Shown here piece by piece: positions 11,507-21,118 of a DNA stretch of 64,000 nt (position 1 is the stretch's first letter; each line of letters opens with the position of its first letter). Source of the stretch: Diphasiastrum complanatum (Eukaryota > Streptophyta > Lycopodiopsida > Lycopodiales > Lycopodiaceae). The translations under genes and the position numbers were made by a program. The stretch spans positions 18,027,019-18,091,018 of the forward strand of contig CM055111.1 in NCBI GenBank assembly GCA_029204225.1. The letters run 5' to 3'. The notes under the pieces were generated by a model that did not search any database, was not told the origin of the DNA, and saw only the letters and a list, made by a program, of their open reading frames with translations.

Positions 11507-11740
11507 CCCCATGCAACCTAGAATAGCAATTGCCCTCCTATTCTTGTATTATAGCAGTTAAACACCATGCAAGTGCTCCCATGTACAATTATAGGTCTGG
11601 GCCCACATATGATTATAAATTACTTTACTGGTCAAGCCTAGAATGACGAGGCATAACTAATAGCCACATGCACAGGAGTGACCGGCTATCCATGTCAGGA
11701 ATTATTCCGAATTCCTCATACTGGACATGGACGTAATAGT
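11507..11740 (-). other. Retroelement 3' untranslated segment shared with block B in inverse orientation
   Basis: On the minus strand this reads ATTACGTCCATGTCCAGTATGAGG... to ...GCACTTGCATGG. The same sequence occurs on the plus strand at about 28595-28775 and 37425-37605, directly after a copia integrase-tail fragment. It is therefore probably the untranslated stretch between a copia ORF and its 3' LTR. Confidence 0.5.
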
Positions 11741-11782
11741 AATTGAGGTGGAGGAAGATTGGAGTCATTTGATTAGAACTTG

Positions 11783-12333
11783 ACAGATGTTACCTAGGCT
11801 TGCAAATTGAAAGGGACTATGAGGGAGGTAAGTTATACCTTCACCAGTCCAGATACACCCAGAAGATCCTAGAGGACTTTGAGATGCTGAACTGCAAAGG
11901 AGCGAACACTCCAATGCTCGCAAGGACGGTGCTGACGAATGATGATTGTCCAAAGATTGAGGAACAGATGCATCTCACACCTTAGAGGAAGCTAATAGGA
12001 TCACTGATGTACCTTGCTAACAAAATACGTCCTGATATTGCTTATGTAGTATTCAGGATGATCCAATTCTGCACGAATCCAGGCTCGACACATTGGATGA
12101 TTGCAAAATGAATTTTGCAATATCTTCAATTAACGAGGGATTATGGCTTGTGTTATTGTCGTGGTGCATGCTTCAGGCTACTTTCCTATAGCGACGCTAG
12201 CTGGGCATCTCTCAAGGATGACTGTAAAAGCATCTCGGGAGGATGCACCATCGCATCAGGAGCAGCAGGTCTCTGAGTCAACAAGAAGCAAACCGTTGTA
12301 GCCCATCATCCTGTGAAGCAGAATATGTTGCCA
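11783..12333 (+). pseudogene. Copia RT/RNase H fragment (family C)
   Basis: Close relative of 2560-3115. It opens in RT at CYLGLQIERDYEGGKLYLH (after YVDD), runs through TPMLARTVLTNDD, SLMYLANKIRPDIAY and RNase H SYSDASWASLKDDCKSISGG, and breaks at about 12333. Stops at 11984, 12108 and 12275 and a frameshift near 12310 kill it. At 12333 it is joined to LTR-interior sequence (GCCAATGCACTGCATGGAT), so the rest of RNase H and the LTR start are deleted. Confidence 0.85.
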
Positions 12334-12640
12334 ATGCACTGCATGGATTTGAATGCAGTGCTTGAAAAAGCAGGGGAAGTTCAATATAGATAATTTCTCT
12401 TGTTGTGTCTGATCTAGTATGCAAATGCTTCTGTTGTTAATCGTGTGTCTGAGTTTTTTTTTTTCTCGTTCATTTTAATTCCGCACCTTGGTTGAAACTA
12501 TGTTGAATGATGCATTAATTTTATAAACGTAGATCAGTAGAGCAGCTTGATTACATTCTGGAGGATTGTAGGAGTGATTCAGCTGGCAGTGTCCAGTGAT
12601 CGCATCTAAACTCCATCCGAGTCGCAAGAGGATTGTGGTT
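12334..12640 (+). repeat. Family-C LTR fragment
   Basis: Matches 38860-39125 of the family-C 5' LTR: ATGCAGTGCTTGAA, TTAATT..GCA, GTTGAAACT.TGTTGAATG, TATAAACGTAGATCAG, AGGAGTGATTCAGCTGGCAGTG. It is the right-hand part of an LTR belonging to the truncated element to its left. The match fades at about 12640, before the expected CA end. Confidence 0.65.
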
Positions 12641-12848
12641 CCTTCGTGGAAGCTTCGCGACTGCAAAACCCAAATCGCGATACACGAACCTGATTCCTCA
12701 TCAAGAACGTCGCACAAAAGATCGCGAGTTCTAACCTAAATATGAATTTACAAAGTGCATGTAGGGCTTTACATGAATTTAGGCACTATAACATATTTAC
12801 ATGTACAATATAAACAATAATTTTGGATAATGTGGGATCATGAGGCTC
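12641..12848. other. Unassigned; downstream flank of the H3-fusion pseudogene before copia insertion
   Basis: The target duplication of the copia element (CACAT) shows that 12853 was once continuous with 17970. Read on the minus strand this segment therefore follows the pseudogene tail GAGGAAGGGGATATGTG. It may be the start of that unit's LTR, but no second copy is seen upstream of the pseudogene. Confidence 0.35.
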
Positions 12849-12853
12849 CACAT
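12849..12853. repeat. Target-site duplication (left), CACAT
   Basis: Matches CACAT at 17970-17974 on the other side of the copia element. Five bases is the copia-integrase norm. Confidence 0.9.
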
Positions 12854-13673
12854 TGTGAGAAATTGGCAAAAATCTAGCTTGGTATTTTTTATGATAGAAG
12901 TTTGTAAGTGAATCTCACATGTGTGGAGGATGTTCCCACATGTTGAGAATTGTAAAGTAAATCAAAATGTTTGATATAGGGGTCTCATAGAATTTCATAG
13001 TCAAGCATTTAGGTGTAGGATTTTGATAGGGTCAAATTTGGCATAGATGGCAAATTATCCATTTCCACTTGTAATGCCAATATTGAGCCAAAATAGAGCC
13101 AAACTTGTGCCAATTAGAGTGTAGACAAGTTTCATGCTTTTGTTTGATGAAGCTTAAGTGGTCCAATAGGATTCAGAGGTGGAACCTTGTGAGGTCCAAT
13201 AGAAAATTGAGGTGTGCTTGAATATAGTCCAATAGAATTTAGAGGTGCATGGATCAATGGTCCAATAAGATTAAGAGGTGGAAAAGTGTGATCCAATCAT
13301 AGTTAAGCATAGTGGTAGCTCATGAATCTATTAGTATCATTGTACTCCTCCTTTTGGATCTAATTGATTTTGAGATTGAGTGGATTTTGAGTGTCATTGA
13401 ATTTCTAGCTTTCTCTCTCTACCCGAGAGCTCATGATGCATTTTCTCCCTCTACCCGAGGAGAGCAGCTTGTTTTTACTTAGAATACTTTTGGAACACTT
13501 CCCACACGTGTGAGTGAGAGTTGGAAGTGATTGAATGCATGTAGTAGTGTGTTTTTGCCATAGAATCAAAGATAGATCTTGAATCTCAATCTAGTCTTGA
13601 TCTTGGTGCATCTACACACCTTAGGAGATCACAAGTACATGTAGTGGACAATCTACACGTGTGAAATTCAACA
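12854..13673 (+). repeat. Copia 5' LTR
   Basis: 820 bp, TG...CA. Pairs with 17151-17969. Contains repeated GTCCAATAG(A/G) units and two pyrimidine runs CTCTCTAC CCGAG near 13420-13460. Followed directly by the PBS. Confidence 0.93.
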
Positions 13674-13685
13674 TGGTATCAGAGC
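13674..13685 (+). promoter_or_regulatory. Primer-binding site, tRNA-iMet
   Basis: TGGTATCAGAGC abuts the LTR end and is complementary to the 3' end of plant initiator methionine tRNA, the usual copia primer. The following 745 bp to the ORF start is untranslated leader. Confidence 0.93.
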
Positions 13686-14430
13686 CTACCTAAGGTTACC
13701 ATGCATTTTGATCCATTTGAGTGAGAACTATTCATCAATCTTGAGCTAGAAATTGTCAAGGCCCATTTTCCTAGTTATCTTGTTCAATTTTGGATCAAAA
13801 GAGATCAAAAGGACATTGATTGGGTCTGACCTGGTACTGTACGGAATCAGGTGCTCAGACATGTGTGAGGAACATCCAATTTCAGTTTGGGATTTTTCTT
13901 TCATGTTTGATCCAAAAATCTTGCTAGATAGCTTGTTTTGAAGTTATTTTTGTCTAGTTTCTACTGCAATCAGTTTCATTCCATTTGGTTGAGCCAATCA
14001 AAAGTTATAAGCTTTTGAAGAGGGCTAGGTAGGGCACCTAGACCTGGGTGGACACATTTGGTTTGGTCAAAAGATTGCTTGTTTGATCCAAAATCACAGT
14101 TGAATGCTTACCAATCTCATCTATATGTGATCTAGGCATTGTTTTGAGATCTTAGCCATTTTGTTTCATGCAATATCATTGTATTTGAGTCAAATTTGGT
14201 TTCTTAGTGTATTTCACACGTGCTAAGAGTGTTTGATCCTAACTTTGCCCATACTCCATCATTTGATGTGAAGTAGATCTAGTTTTGGAGCGATTGAGAT
14301 AGCTAGTGAGAATCATCTCACAGTTTGTTGCAAGATCTTGCATAGGAGATGGTAGCACACCATTATTGGATCCTATAGTGAGAGAGAAGCAACATTTTTT
14401 GTTCATCACTTTTATTTATCTCCACTTTAC

Positions 14431-16767
14431 ATGACTTCAATGAGTTCATACTTGTTGCAACCAAGTGAGAGATTGTCTACTTCCAATTATTCAATATGGA
14501 AGTTGAGGATGGAGTCCATCTTGATACTCCAAGATGTGATGGACATTGTACTTGGGATTGAGGAGGATCCTCAAGTCCTTCAAGAAGTACAAAAATACAA
14601 GAAGAGAGCTAGGATGGCTCTCCACTACATTAAGATGGATGTCTCTAATGAGATATTGAGGGAGATTGGTGATTGTTCTACATCCAAGGAAGCTTGGGAT
14701 TGTCTCAAGTCCATCTATGAGGCTAAGAACACCTCTAGGCTCCTCACTCTTAGAAATCAAATATTTCAAAGTAGTAAAAAGAGTGATGAGAGTGCATCTA
14801 ATTATGTTTTGAGAGTCAGGGATATTCATAGGGAGCTTGCATGTATTGGTGACTCAATCAATCAAAGTGAGCTAGTCCAAGTCATTCTCAATGGCTTGAG
14901 AGATGAATATGACAACCTTGTCCAATCCTATGCTATTAAGGAGGAGCTACCAAGTTTGGAGGCCCTTCAAAGTGTGCTTATTTCTGAAGAATCAAGACAA
15001 GAGTACAAACTCTTGAGGATGGAAAAGCTATCACTCAATCATGATGATGGCAAAGTTCTATTTGCCAAGCACAAAGAGAGGAGTAAGAAGCAACACCATC
15101 ACTTCTCTAATGACAAAGCTAAAGACCAAGATGGAGAGGAGGAGGATACCTCTCATGCTTCTAATTCAAATCTCAAGAAGAAGATGATCAAGTGCTTTTA
15201 TTGTGGCAAGAAAGGCCATTATGCCACCAATTGCTTCAAGAAGAAGAATCAACTCAATCAAGCCAACATCACCAATGAGAAAGAAGACTATATTGCAAGT
15301 GATGGAGAAGGCTCTCTTATGGCATCAAGCTTCTCCTCTTCCACCTTCAACAAGGATGACTCATGGTATATTGATAGTGGAGCATCTTCACATATGTGTG
15401 GCTCCAAGCACTTTTTTTCATCTATTATGCCTTATGATGGAGTCAAGAAGACCATATACTTTGCAAGTAAGCATGAGTGCAATATTGAAGGAGTAGGGAT
15501 TATTCCCTTGAAGCTTGCATCTTCTAAAGATCTCTTTCTCAACAATGTTCTTTTTGTCCCAAAGCTTATAAAGAACATCTTAAGTGTTGGCCAACTTCTT
15601 GATAGTGGCTTTGATGTCAATTTCAATATTGACAATTGTGTGATTAAGAAGGATGGTGAGATTCTTGCATATGGATCAAGATTTGAAGGCATCTACAAAT
15701 TGGATCCAAGTGAGAGTGCAAACTCTCTTGATGTTTCTTATATTTCCAAAATTTCAAAGGAGGAGGATGACACAAGATGCACATATCTTCTCTCTTCAAG
15801 TATTATGGTGTATGATTATTCCTTATTAGTCAAAGCATATGTTGAGAAGAAATTCTCATTGAAGATCAAAGCTTTGAGGAGTATCGGAGCTCTTGAAGGA
15901 ATAGCACCATATGAAGTTTTATTCAAGATGAAGCCTAAGGTTGATCACCTTAGTGAACTTGGTAGTGCTTGCTTTGCACATATTCCCTTGGAAACAAGAA
16001 GGAAGGATGATCCAAGCTCATGGATCATGATTGGATACTCATCCATCAAGGAGGCCTTTACTGTCTTTACACTCTCTATTTCAAATGTGATCGTGAATAG
16101 AGATGTCATATTGCATGAAGATTCAATCTTGGAAGTGGCCGAGATCAAGGCTTCTCAAGAAGCATCACAAGTTATCCTTTTTGAAGGTATTCAAGTTATG
16201 ATGGGGCCAATGTGTGAGGAGGAGTTTCTTCTTCATATGATTTCAAGAAGATCTTCAAGATGCATGGCCGAGTATTTATGGCTCACCTTACATGGCAAAG
16301 AGGGGCATCTTTCATGTTGTATCTACTACAACACATTCATATATGCTTCTCTTCCTTTGCTTGAAATGCTATCTTGCTTCATTGAATTTTTTGGATCTCA
16401 AAGTTCAAGAAAAGCTATACTAGTTTTGTATGATGCTTATGGTATGGACATGTTTCTTGTCATTATTGACTTAGCTGTGTTTCCAATACTTTTTGAAAGC
16501 AAGATATTGTATTGTCAAAAGTATGCTCTTGGTTCTAGTAAGAACAAGATTGAGCTTGGTACTCACTTTTTTGAAAATCATGTTTTCACATGTTTTGAGG
16601 CAAATTGTAAACTCCTCTTGAGATTAAGTGAAGCATCCAAAGTGGACACTTACATCCTTGAGAGAGTAACTAGCCTAAAAAAGATCAAGATAGTCTTTGA
16701 TATCAAGATTAGATCCATCATGGATATAGTTACTCTCAAGACTAGTCCATCATTATATGTGGACTAG
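14431..16767 (+). CDS. Gag-protease ORF with deleted pol (copia)
   Basis: Open for 778 codons from ATG in ATGACTTCAATG. Residues 1-230 are copia Gag (UBN2 type: N-terminal YSIWKLRMESILI, then SKEAWDCLKSIYE, LRNQIF, LNGLRDEYD, LESLQS-like LEALQSVLISEE). At about 255-268 is one CCHC zinc knuckle CFYCGKKGHYATNC for RNA binding. At about 309-320 is the protease site DSWYIDSGASSH, followed by LFVPKLIKNILSVGQLLDSG. The zinc region and catalytic core of integrase are gone. At about 495-545 the frame resumes in the SH3-like tail (PYEVLFKMKPKVDHL, IMIGYSS), then passes through about 200 codons of unclear origin with only a hint of the RNase H end (NKIELGTHFF). No YVDD is present. That the frame stays open across the deletion suggests it is or was translated. 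Confidence 0.88.
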   Translation: MTSMSSYLLQPSERLSTSNYSIWKLRMESILILQDVMDIVLGIEEDPQVLQEVQKYKKRARMALHYIKMDVSNEILREIGDCSTSKEAWDCLKSIYEAKNTSRLLTLRNQIFQSSKKSDESASNYVLRVRDIHRELACIGDSINQSELVQVILNGLRDEYDNLVQSYAIKEELPSLEALQSVLISEESRQEYKLLRMEKLSLNHDDGKVLFAKHKERSKKQHHHFSNDKAKDQDGEEEDTSHASNSNLKKKMIKCFYCGKKGHYATNCFKKKNQLNQANITNEKEDYIASDGEGSLMASSFSSSTFNKDDSWYIDSGASSHMCGSKHFFSSIMPYDGVKKTIYFASKHECNIEGVGIIPLKLASSKDLFLNNVLFVPKLIKNILSVGQLLDSGFDVNFNIDNCVIKKDGEILAYGSRFEGIYKLDPSESANSLDVSYISKISKEEDDTRCTYLLSSSIMVYDYSLLVKAYVEKKFSLKIKALRSIGALEGIAPYEVLFKMKPKVDHLSELGSACFAHIPLETRRKDDPSSWIMIGYSSIKEAFTVFTLSISNVIVNRDVILHEDSILEVAEIKASQEASQVILFEGIQVMMGPMCEEEFLLHMISRRSSRCMAEYLWLTLHGKEGHLSCCIYYNTFIYASLPLLEMLSCFIEFFGSQSSRKAILVLYDAYGMDMFLVIIDLAVFPILFESKILYCQKYALGSSKNKIELGTHFFENHVFTCFEANCKLLLRLSEASKVDTYILERVTSLKKIKIVFDIKIRSIMDIVTLKTSPSLYVD

Positions 16768-17140
16768 TCGAGCTAGAAAGCATAAGCTTGATAATCATCA
16801 TTGTTTCACATCTTATGATCTTGATCTCCATGATCCTTATGAGGCTTGGAAGCCTCATATTTCTCTATTTATGGTGCATCCATCATGCAAGTGGAACTTT
16901 CAAGGCAAAGATCATCATCAAGCATGGAGGAAGCCCATGATAATAGTGGCATATTGGTGGAGCACTCTTCAAAGGCATTGGCAAGAGATCTCTACCAAAG
17001 AGATCTTATCATGGATATGGTGAGGGTGCTGCTATGATGGATCCCTTGGCTGATCTTCACTTCTTATGCATACCAAAGGATCCACTCAAAAATATTTACA
17101 AACTTCTCAAGTGATCTAGTACCTTTCCAAGCTATTTTTT
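16768..17140 (+). other. Copia 3' untranslated segment
   Basis: Between the ORF stop and the purine tract. Short frames here (for example 16757-17023) look like decayed pol tail and show no independent motif. Confidence 0.5.
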
Positions 17141-17150
17141 TGAGGAGGAG
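17141..17150 (+). promoter_or_regulatory. Polypurine tract
   Basis: TGAGGAGGAG immediately before the 3' LTR start TGTGAGAAAT. It primes plus-strand synthesis in LTR elements. Confidence 0.85.
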
Positions 17151-17969
17151 TGTGAGAAATTGGCAAAAATTTAGCTTGGTATTTTTATGATAGAAGTTTG
17201 CAAGTGAATCTCACATGTGTGGAGGATGTTCCCACGTGTGGATAATTGTAAAGTAAATCAAAATGTTTGATATAGGGGTCTCATAGAATTTCATAGTCAA
17301 GCATTTAGGTGTAGGATGTTGATAGGGTCAAATTTGGCATAGATGGCAAATTATCCATTTCCACTTGTAATGCCAATATTGAGCCAAAATGGAGCCAAAC
17401 TTGTGCCAATTAGAGTGTAGACAAGTGTCATGCTTTTGTTTGATGAAGCTTAAGTGGTCCAATAGGATTTAGAGGTGGAACCTTGTGAGGTCCAATAGAA
17501 AATTGAGGTGTGCTTGAATATAGTCCAATAGAATCTAGAGGTGCATGGATCAATGGTCCAATAGGATTAAAAGGTGGCAAAGTGTGATCCAATCATAGTT
17601 AGGCATAGTGGTAGCTCATGAATCTATTAGTATCATTGTACTCCTCCTTTTGGATCTAATTGATTTTGAGATTGAGTGCATTTTGAGTGTCATTGAATTT
17701 CTAGCTTTCTCTCTCTACCCGAGAGCTCATGATGTATTTTCTCTCTCTACCCGAGGAGAGCAGCTTGTGTTTCCTTAGAATACTTTTGGAACACTTCCCA
17801 CACGTGTGAGTGAGAGTTGGAAGTGATTGAATGCATGTAGTAGTGTGTTTTTGCCATAGAATCAAAGATAGATCTTGAATCTCAATCTAGTCTTGATCTT
17901 GGTGCATCTACACACCTTAGGAGATCACAAGTACATGTAGTGGACAATCCACACGTGAAAAATTCAACA
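17151..17969 (+). repeat. Copia 3' LTR
   Basis: 819 bp, partner of 12854-13673. Ends AATTCAACA and is followed by the target duplication CACAT. Confidence 0.93.
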
Positions 17970-17983
17970 CACATATCCCCTTC

Positions 17984-20177
17984 CTCAGCAGTGTAGTGGC
18001 TCGCAAACAAATTGCTTACAATCTTCTTTGTTACTTCCTACTGGTTGGCTTTCTATGGAAAATAGCTTTTGCTCGGGCTTCATTTCATTCATTGACTTGC
18101 CTTTTGTAGCAAGGTAGTAATTGTTCTTCTGGTTGTAATCTTCCTGAAATGATAAATTCAAATAACCTCCCATTCCTTGATTTTCCAATGGTGCAAGGGG
18201 GTTGTCGATCAATGTGTTATTTTCAAGATGAGTGTACCAACTATCCCCAGACAAGATTTCAGACATCTCAGCAGAAGGGACAATTAGTGAGAGGGCTGCA
18301 TATGTATATTTTGGGAATTTTTCTTTAATGTATAATTGTTGAATGGACAAAAGGGCATATGAAATGAGAGAACCAATATTTACATAATTGTAAGTATAGT
18401 ATGGTTTGGTTATTGGGTTAGTAAAGCGAAGTATATCATCTGCTTTAACTTCCTCCAAATAATGAGAATAATTAGCTTCCCAATCTGTGTAGATTTCCCA
18501 CAGATCAAGGAATAATAGCTGACTAGAGACCTTGGAAGGAGTTGGATCAGGTCTAGGAACTACTCAATTAACATCAAAAATGTTAATTGGGTCTAGCTTA
18601 TTCCGATACTCATCCAAAGCTGGAAAAATATTGTTTTCAAATGTTTTTAGATATTCTAGGATATATATATGCAAAGATCCTATAACAACGTGGATATAGT
18701 TAGTTTGCACATTGAGCTTATTCTGAACAATGGCAAGAGCAAAGATACATTTTTGGTGCACTGTTAGTTTGGCCCAAAAAGTGTTTAGGCTAGAAAAAAT
18801 CCAAGGGCTTTCCCATTGTTCTTTTGTATAACCAAAAAGTTTTGGTAAAAGAAGGTAATCCATTCTCCATTGGAGTTCTGGACTATTAAAAGGTAGAAGA
18901 AAAAATGTTAGTTCTTGTTGGAATGTCTGAAATTCTGTCTTTAGTAGTGAATACACTACCTTGTTCTTCCTCTCGACAGCTCCACTGTGTGATGCTTCAG
19001 CCTGCTACAAAATAATTGGTAGAGTTGCTGGTTGGTCTAAAGAAGCTATGTCACTGGTTGCTTTTGGCTTCACAGCATCCTCAGGGTCAGTCTGCACGTC
19101 TTGATCTTTCTGGATTTGCTTAAAAACAATATCTATCTAGATGGCCTTCTCTGATGTATCTTTAACTAGCTCATCCATCTGCATAGACTAGTCTTGGCGC
19201 TGGACATGTTCTTTATCTTCAAAATTCTGGATTTGGCTTGATTGAAACTTAGCCTCTTCCAGTTCTTCTTTCAATTTCTCATATGAAACCATCTAGGGTT
19301 GCAAATATTGCAGTTGGAAGGTCTGGATAATTTTTTCTTGAATACCTTACAAGTTGTTGGGTCGATCCTGTATCTCCCATGAGATACACAAGCTCCCAAT
19401 GTGACTTCGGCACTTATCCGCCATAGAATTGTCTCTTTGGCTTGTTTCTTATAGATTTGGTTGCCTTTCCTTAGTAGAGTCTGTAGAATTCTACAGCTAG
19501 GCAACAGAGTCCTGAAGCTGCTTTGATTTGCTTGGGCACTCTCCTTGTTGGTAATGGCATTGCTAAGTTTGTCGCTCAGCTCCTCGTTACTACTCTGCAA
19601 AGTAGCTCGTGCAACATCTGACTCAGAGCTCAAGAAGACACGGGTCTCTTGGCCGAGATATGTCCAGGAGGAAGGGAGATAGCTGGCCTTCGAGATCCAG
19701 CCTTCTTGGGGACAGCTTGCTTCTCTTCCTCCTAGAGGTAGTAGGCATGTTGGTTCTATCAAGAGGTAGGTCTCTAGAGGTGCTGGCATTATCAACATGC
19801 AGACCAAAATATCTGTCCCGAAGCCTTTTGAGAATTAAGAAATCCTTTGGCATGATGGTGACACGCTTACCATGCACTGCCAAAAGACAAGTATCCTCAA
19901 AAAACTAGGACAGAAAATCATCTGCAGCACCCTGCAAGGCATGCATGGCTGTCACGGCAAAACAAATATCTAGGCCAAGTGACAGAGTGACATTCCATAC
20001 AGATTGGCCGAAAGGAGCCCTAGGGATCAACAATTCAGTTGATCTCTGGAGTTTTCTGATCTCCCTCAGCCAGACCTGCTTCCTGCCACGCCTACAGCCA
20101 GTATCAGGGGGAACACGAGAATGGGATGGCTGTATAGTAGTGATGGCGCGGGCGGTGGATTTGGTCATGACCATCAT
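17984..20177 (-). pseudogene. Histone H3-like domain fused to coiled-coil protein with two unknown domains
   Basis: One reading frame, broken by stops and a local frameshift, runs about 730 codons from ATGATG at 20177 down to about 17985. Codons 1-125 are a divergent histone H3 (separate entry). The frame then passes a basic stretch (TSRRKRSKLSPRR), a frameshifted coiled coil (about 19640-19540, SSNEELSDKLSNAITNK) and a second coil (YEKLKEELEEAKFQ). Unknown domain I follows at about 18955-18640 (ELQWRMDYLLLP..., GSLHIYILEYLK), then unknown domain II at about 18515-18200 (LWEIYTDWEANYSHYLEEVK, QQLYIKEKFPKY). H3 part, second coil and both domains share the same frame. Domains I and II match the pseudogene at 53984-55561. 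Most breaks are TAG or TGA where Gln or Trp is plausible. No introns are evident. What the protein did is unknown; the H3 fold suggests chromatin association, which is inference. Confidence 0.72.
19803..20177 (-). other. Histone H3-like fold within the fusion pseudogene
   Basis: Residues 37-122 align with canonical H3 from LREIRK to the end of the alphaC helix without a gap, about 42 of 86 identical by hand. Landmarks are LREIRKLQRSTELLI (alphaN), PF and V at alpha1, ALQGAADDFL (alpha2), FFEDT.LLAVHGKRVTIMPKD (loop 2 and alpha3). The N-terminal tail MTKSTARAITT echoes the H3 start TKQTAR but is about 13 residues shorter and has Ala and Ile in place of Lys9 and Ser10. Loop 1 is not lengthened as it is in CENH3. 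A TAG at 19905-19907 (residue 91) interrupts alpha2/loop 2. The resemblance is clear; whether it ever formed a nucleosome is unknown. Confidence 0.82.
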
Positions 20178-20484
20178 TCTTTGAAGAAGAAAATTAACAG
20201 AAAGAAGTTTGAACAAAACAAAAGTGGATCAAAACAAAAAACTTTGCGATGAAAGGGCGCTTGAGATCGATACCAGCACTGAATATCGGTTTCGAGCACA
20301 AGATCTATAGAGATTGTTTGTAGAAAAGAGATGCGCGCTCGAAAGCGATATTGCACAGCAGGCGGTATCGGACTCGAGCGCACTGTGAGAGGACGGAAGC
20401 TTGAATTATGAAAGAGCGCACTTGAGAGCGATATCGAGAGCTAAAAGCGAAAATTTTGCGAAAAAAAATGAAAATTCCGAGGAC

Positions 20485-20760
20485 TTATATAGACGAAATT
20501 TTTGCACATGTAAAAAGACGGCCGAGACATGTGTCATCAGATGATTAGACCACGTGGAATGTCTGTACTAACAATGATGAGCCAAGTATGAGGCCACGTG
20601 GGCTGAGACACGTGTGCGAATACCTAATCGACACGTGTCATTCACGCACGTGACAGATGTTAGATCAATCATACTACGACACATTTATTTTGGCTAATCA
20701 CAAGTTGATACGTGTTCCTTCGCCAGTCCTCCACACGTGCAATTTTTTTTTATAAATATG
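20485..20760 (-). promoter_or_regulatory. Promoter-like region with CACGTG cluster upstream of the H3-fusion gene
   Basis: On the minus strand a TATA box GTCTATATAAG (20485-20495) lies about 310 bp before the ATG. Above it, about 190 bp hold at least six CACGTG cores (20551, 20595, 20609, 20632, about 20647, 20734), several as ACACGTGTC or CCACGTGG, the plant G-box/ABRE form bound by bZIP and bHLH factors. A TATAAATA on the plus strand at 20751-20758 faces the other way, so the block could act in both directions. Confidence 0.55.
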
Positions 20761-21118
20761 TCTTTTTTGGGCTCATATTTTCACGCAAATTCATGATTGC
20801 ATTGCCAGATATCAATTTCAAACGCACCGCTTGCTCTCATTACATCTTGTTGGCTAATATGCGCTTGGATCCGATACTACAACGTCCAGTTTCGCTTTGG
20901 AGCGCGTCTTGCAACCCTTTTCTTTTCTGCTCGTTTTCCTTGCGCTCGGATCCGATACTCCAACTTCAAATATCTCTCTCGAGCGCACGTTGATTTGATG
21001 TGCTTGTCGGACCTAGGGTTTGCGCCTGAGAGCGATATTTGGAACTTCAGTTCTGTTATTTTTGTTTAAAATGCTAATTTTGAATCTAGTTTGCTTTCTT
21101 TTTTTAATGGATTTTTGC
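20761..21118. other. Unassigned sequence between the two G-box repeats
   Basis: Contains repeated GCGC(T/A)(C/T)GGATCCGATACT(A/C)CAAC units at about 20860-20890 and 20940-20965, and GAGCGATAT-like motifs also seen at 20260-20450. No coding frame is recognised. Confidence 0.4.

Larger units (their letters stand above)
6494..11663. repeat. Repeat block A, first copy (about 5.2 kb)
   Basis: Runs collinear with 21378-26606 from CAGTCAGAGTGGCATT to the shared end GAGGCATAACTAATAG. Small indels and substitutions are scattered throughout. It contains the family-B 3' end and LTR, an unknown ORF, a GC-rich insertion, an EamA fragment, a palindrome cluster and a minus-strand LTR. Because the left edge starts inside copia RNase H, the duplicated unit is not a single transposon but a segment of nested elements copied together. 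Confidence 0.85.
12854..17969 (+). mobile_element. Complete non-autonomous Ty1/copia retrotransposon
   Basis: 5.1-kb element with two LTRs (12854-13673 and 17151-17969), TGTGAGAAAT...AATTCAACA ends, a tRNA-iMet primer site, a purine tract TGAGGAGGAG and a perfect 5-bp target duplication CACAT (12849-12853 and 17970-17974). The LTRs differ at about 25 of 820 positions by eye, so it is not brand new. It keeps gag and protease but has lost nearly all integrase and all reverse transcriptase, so mobility would need enzymes in trans. It inserted into the downstream side of the H3-fusion pseudogene. A truncated inverted relative occupies 29133-32391. Confidence 0.93.

Noticed and set aside
13674-13690. 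Possible tRNA-Met gene fragment
   Set aside because: Only the 12 bases complementary to the tRNA 3' end occur, next to an LTR; this is a primer-binding site.
19803-20177. Centromeric histone (CENH3) assignment for the H3-like domain
   Set aside because: The alignment to canonical H3 is gap-free, without the longer loop 1 typical of CENH3, and alpha3 keeps the canonical KRVTIMPKD. Called H3-like only.
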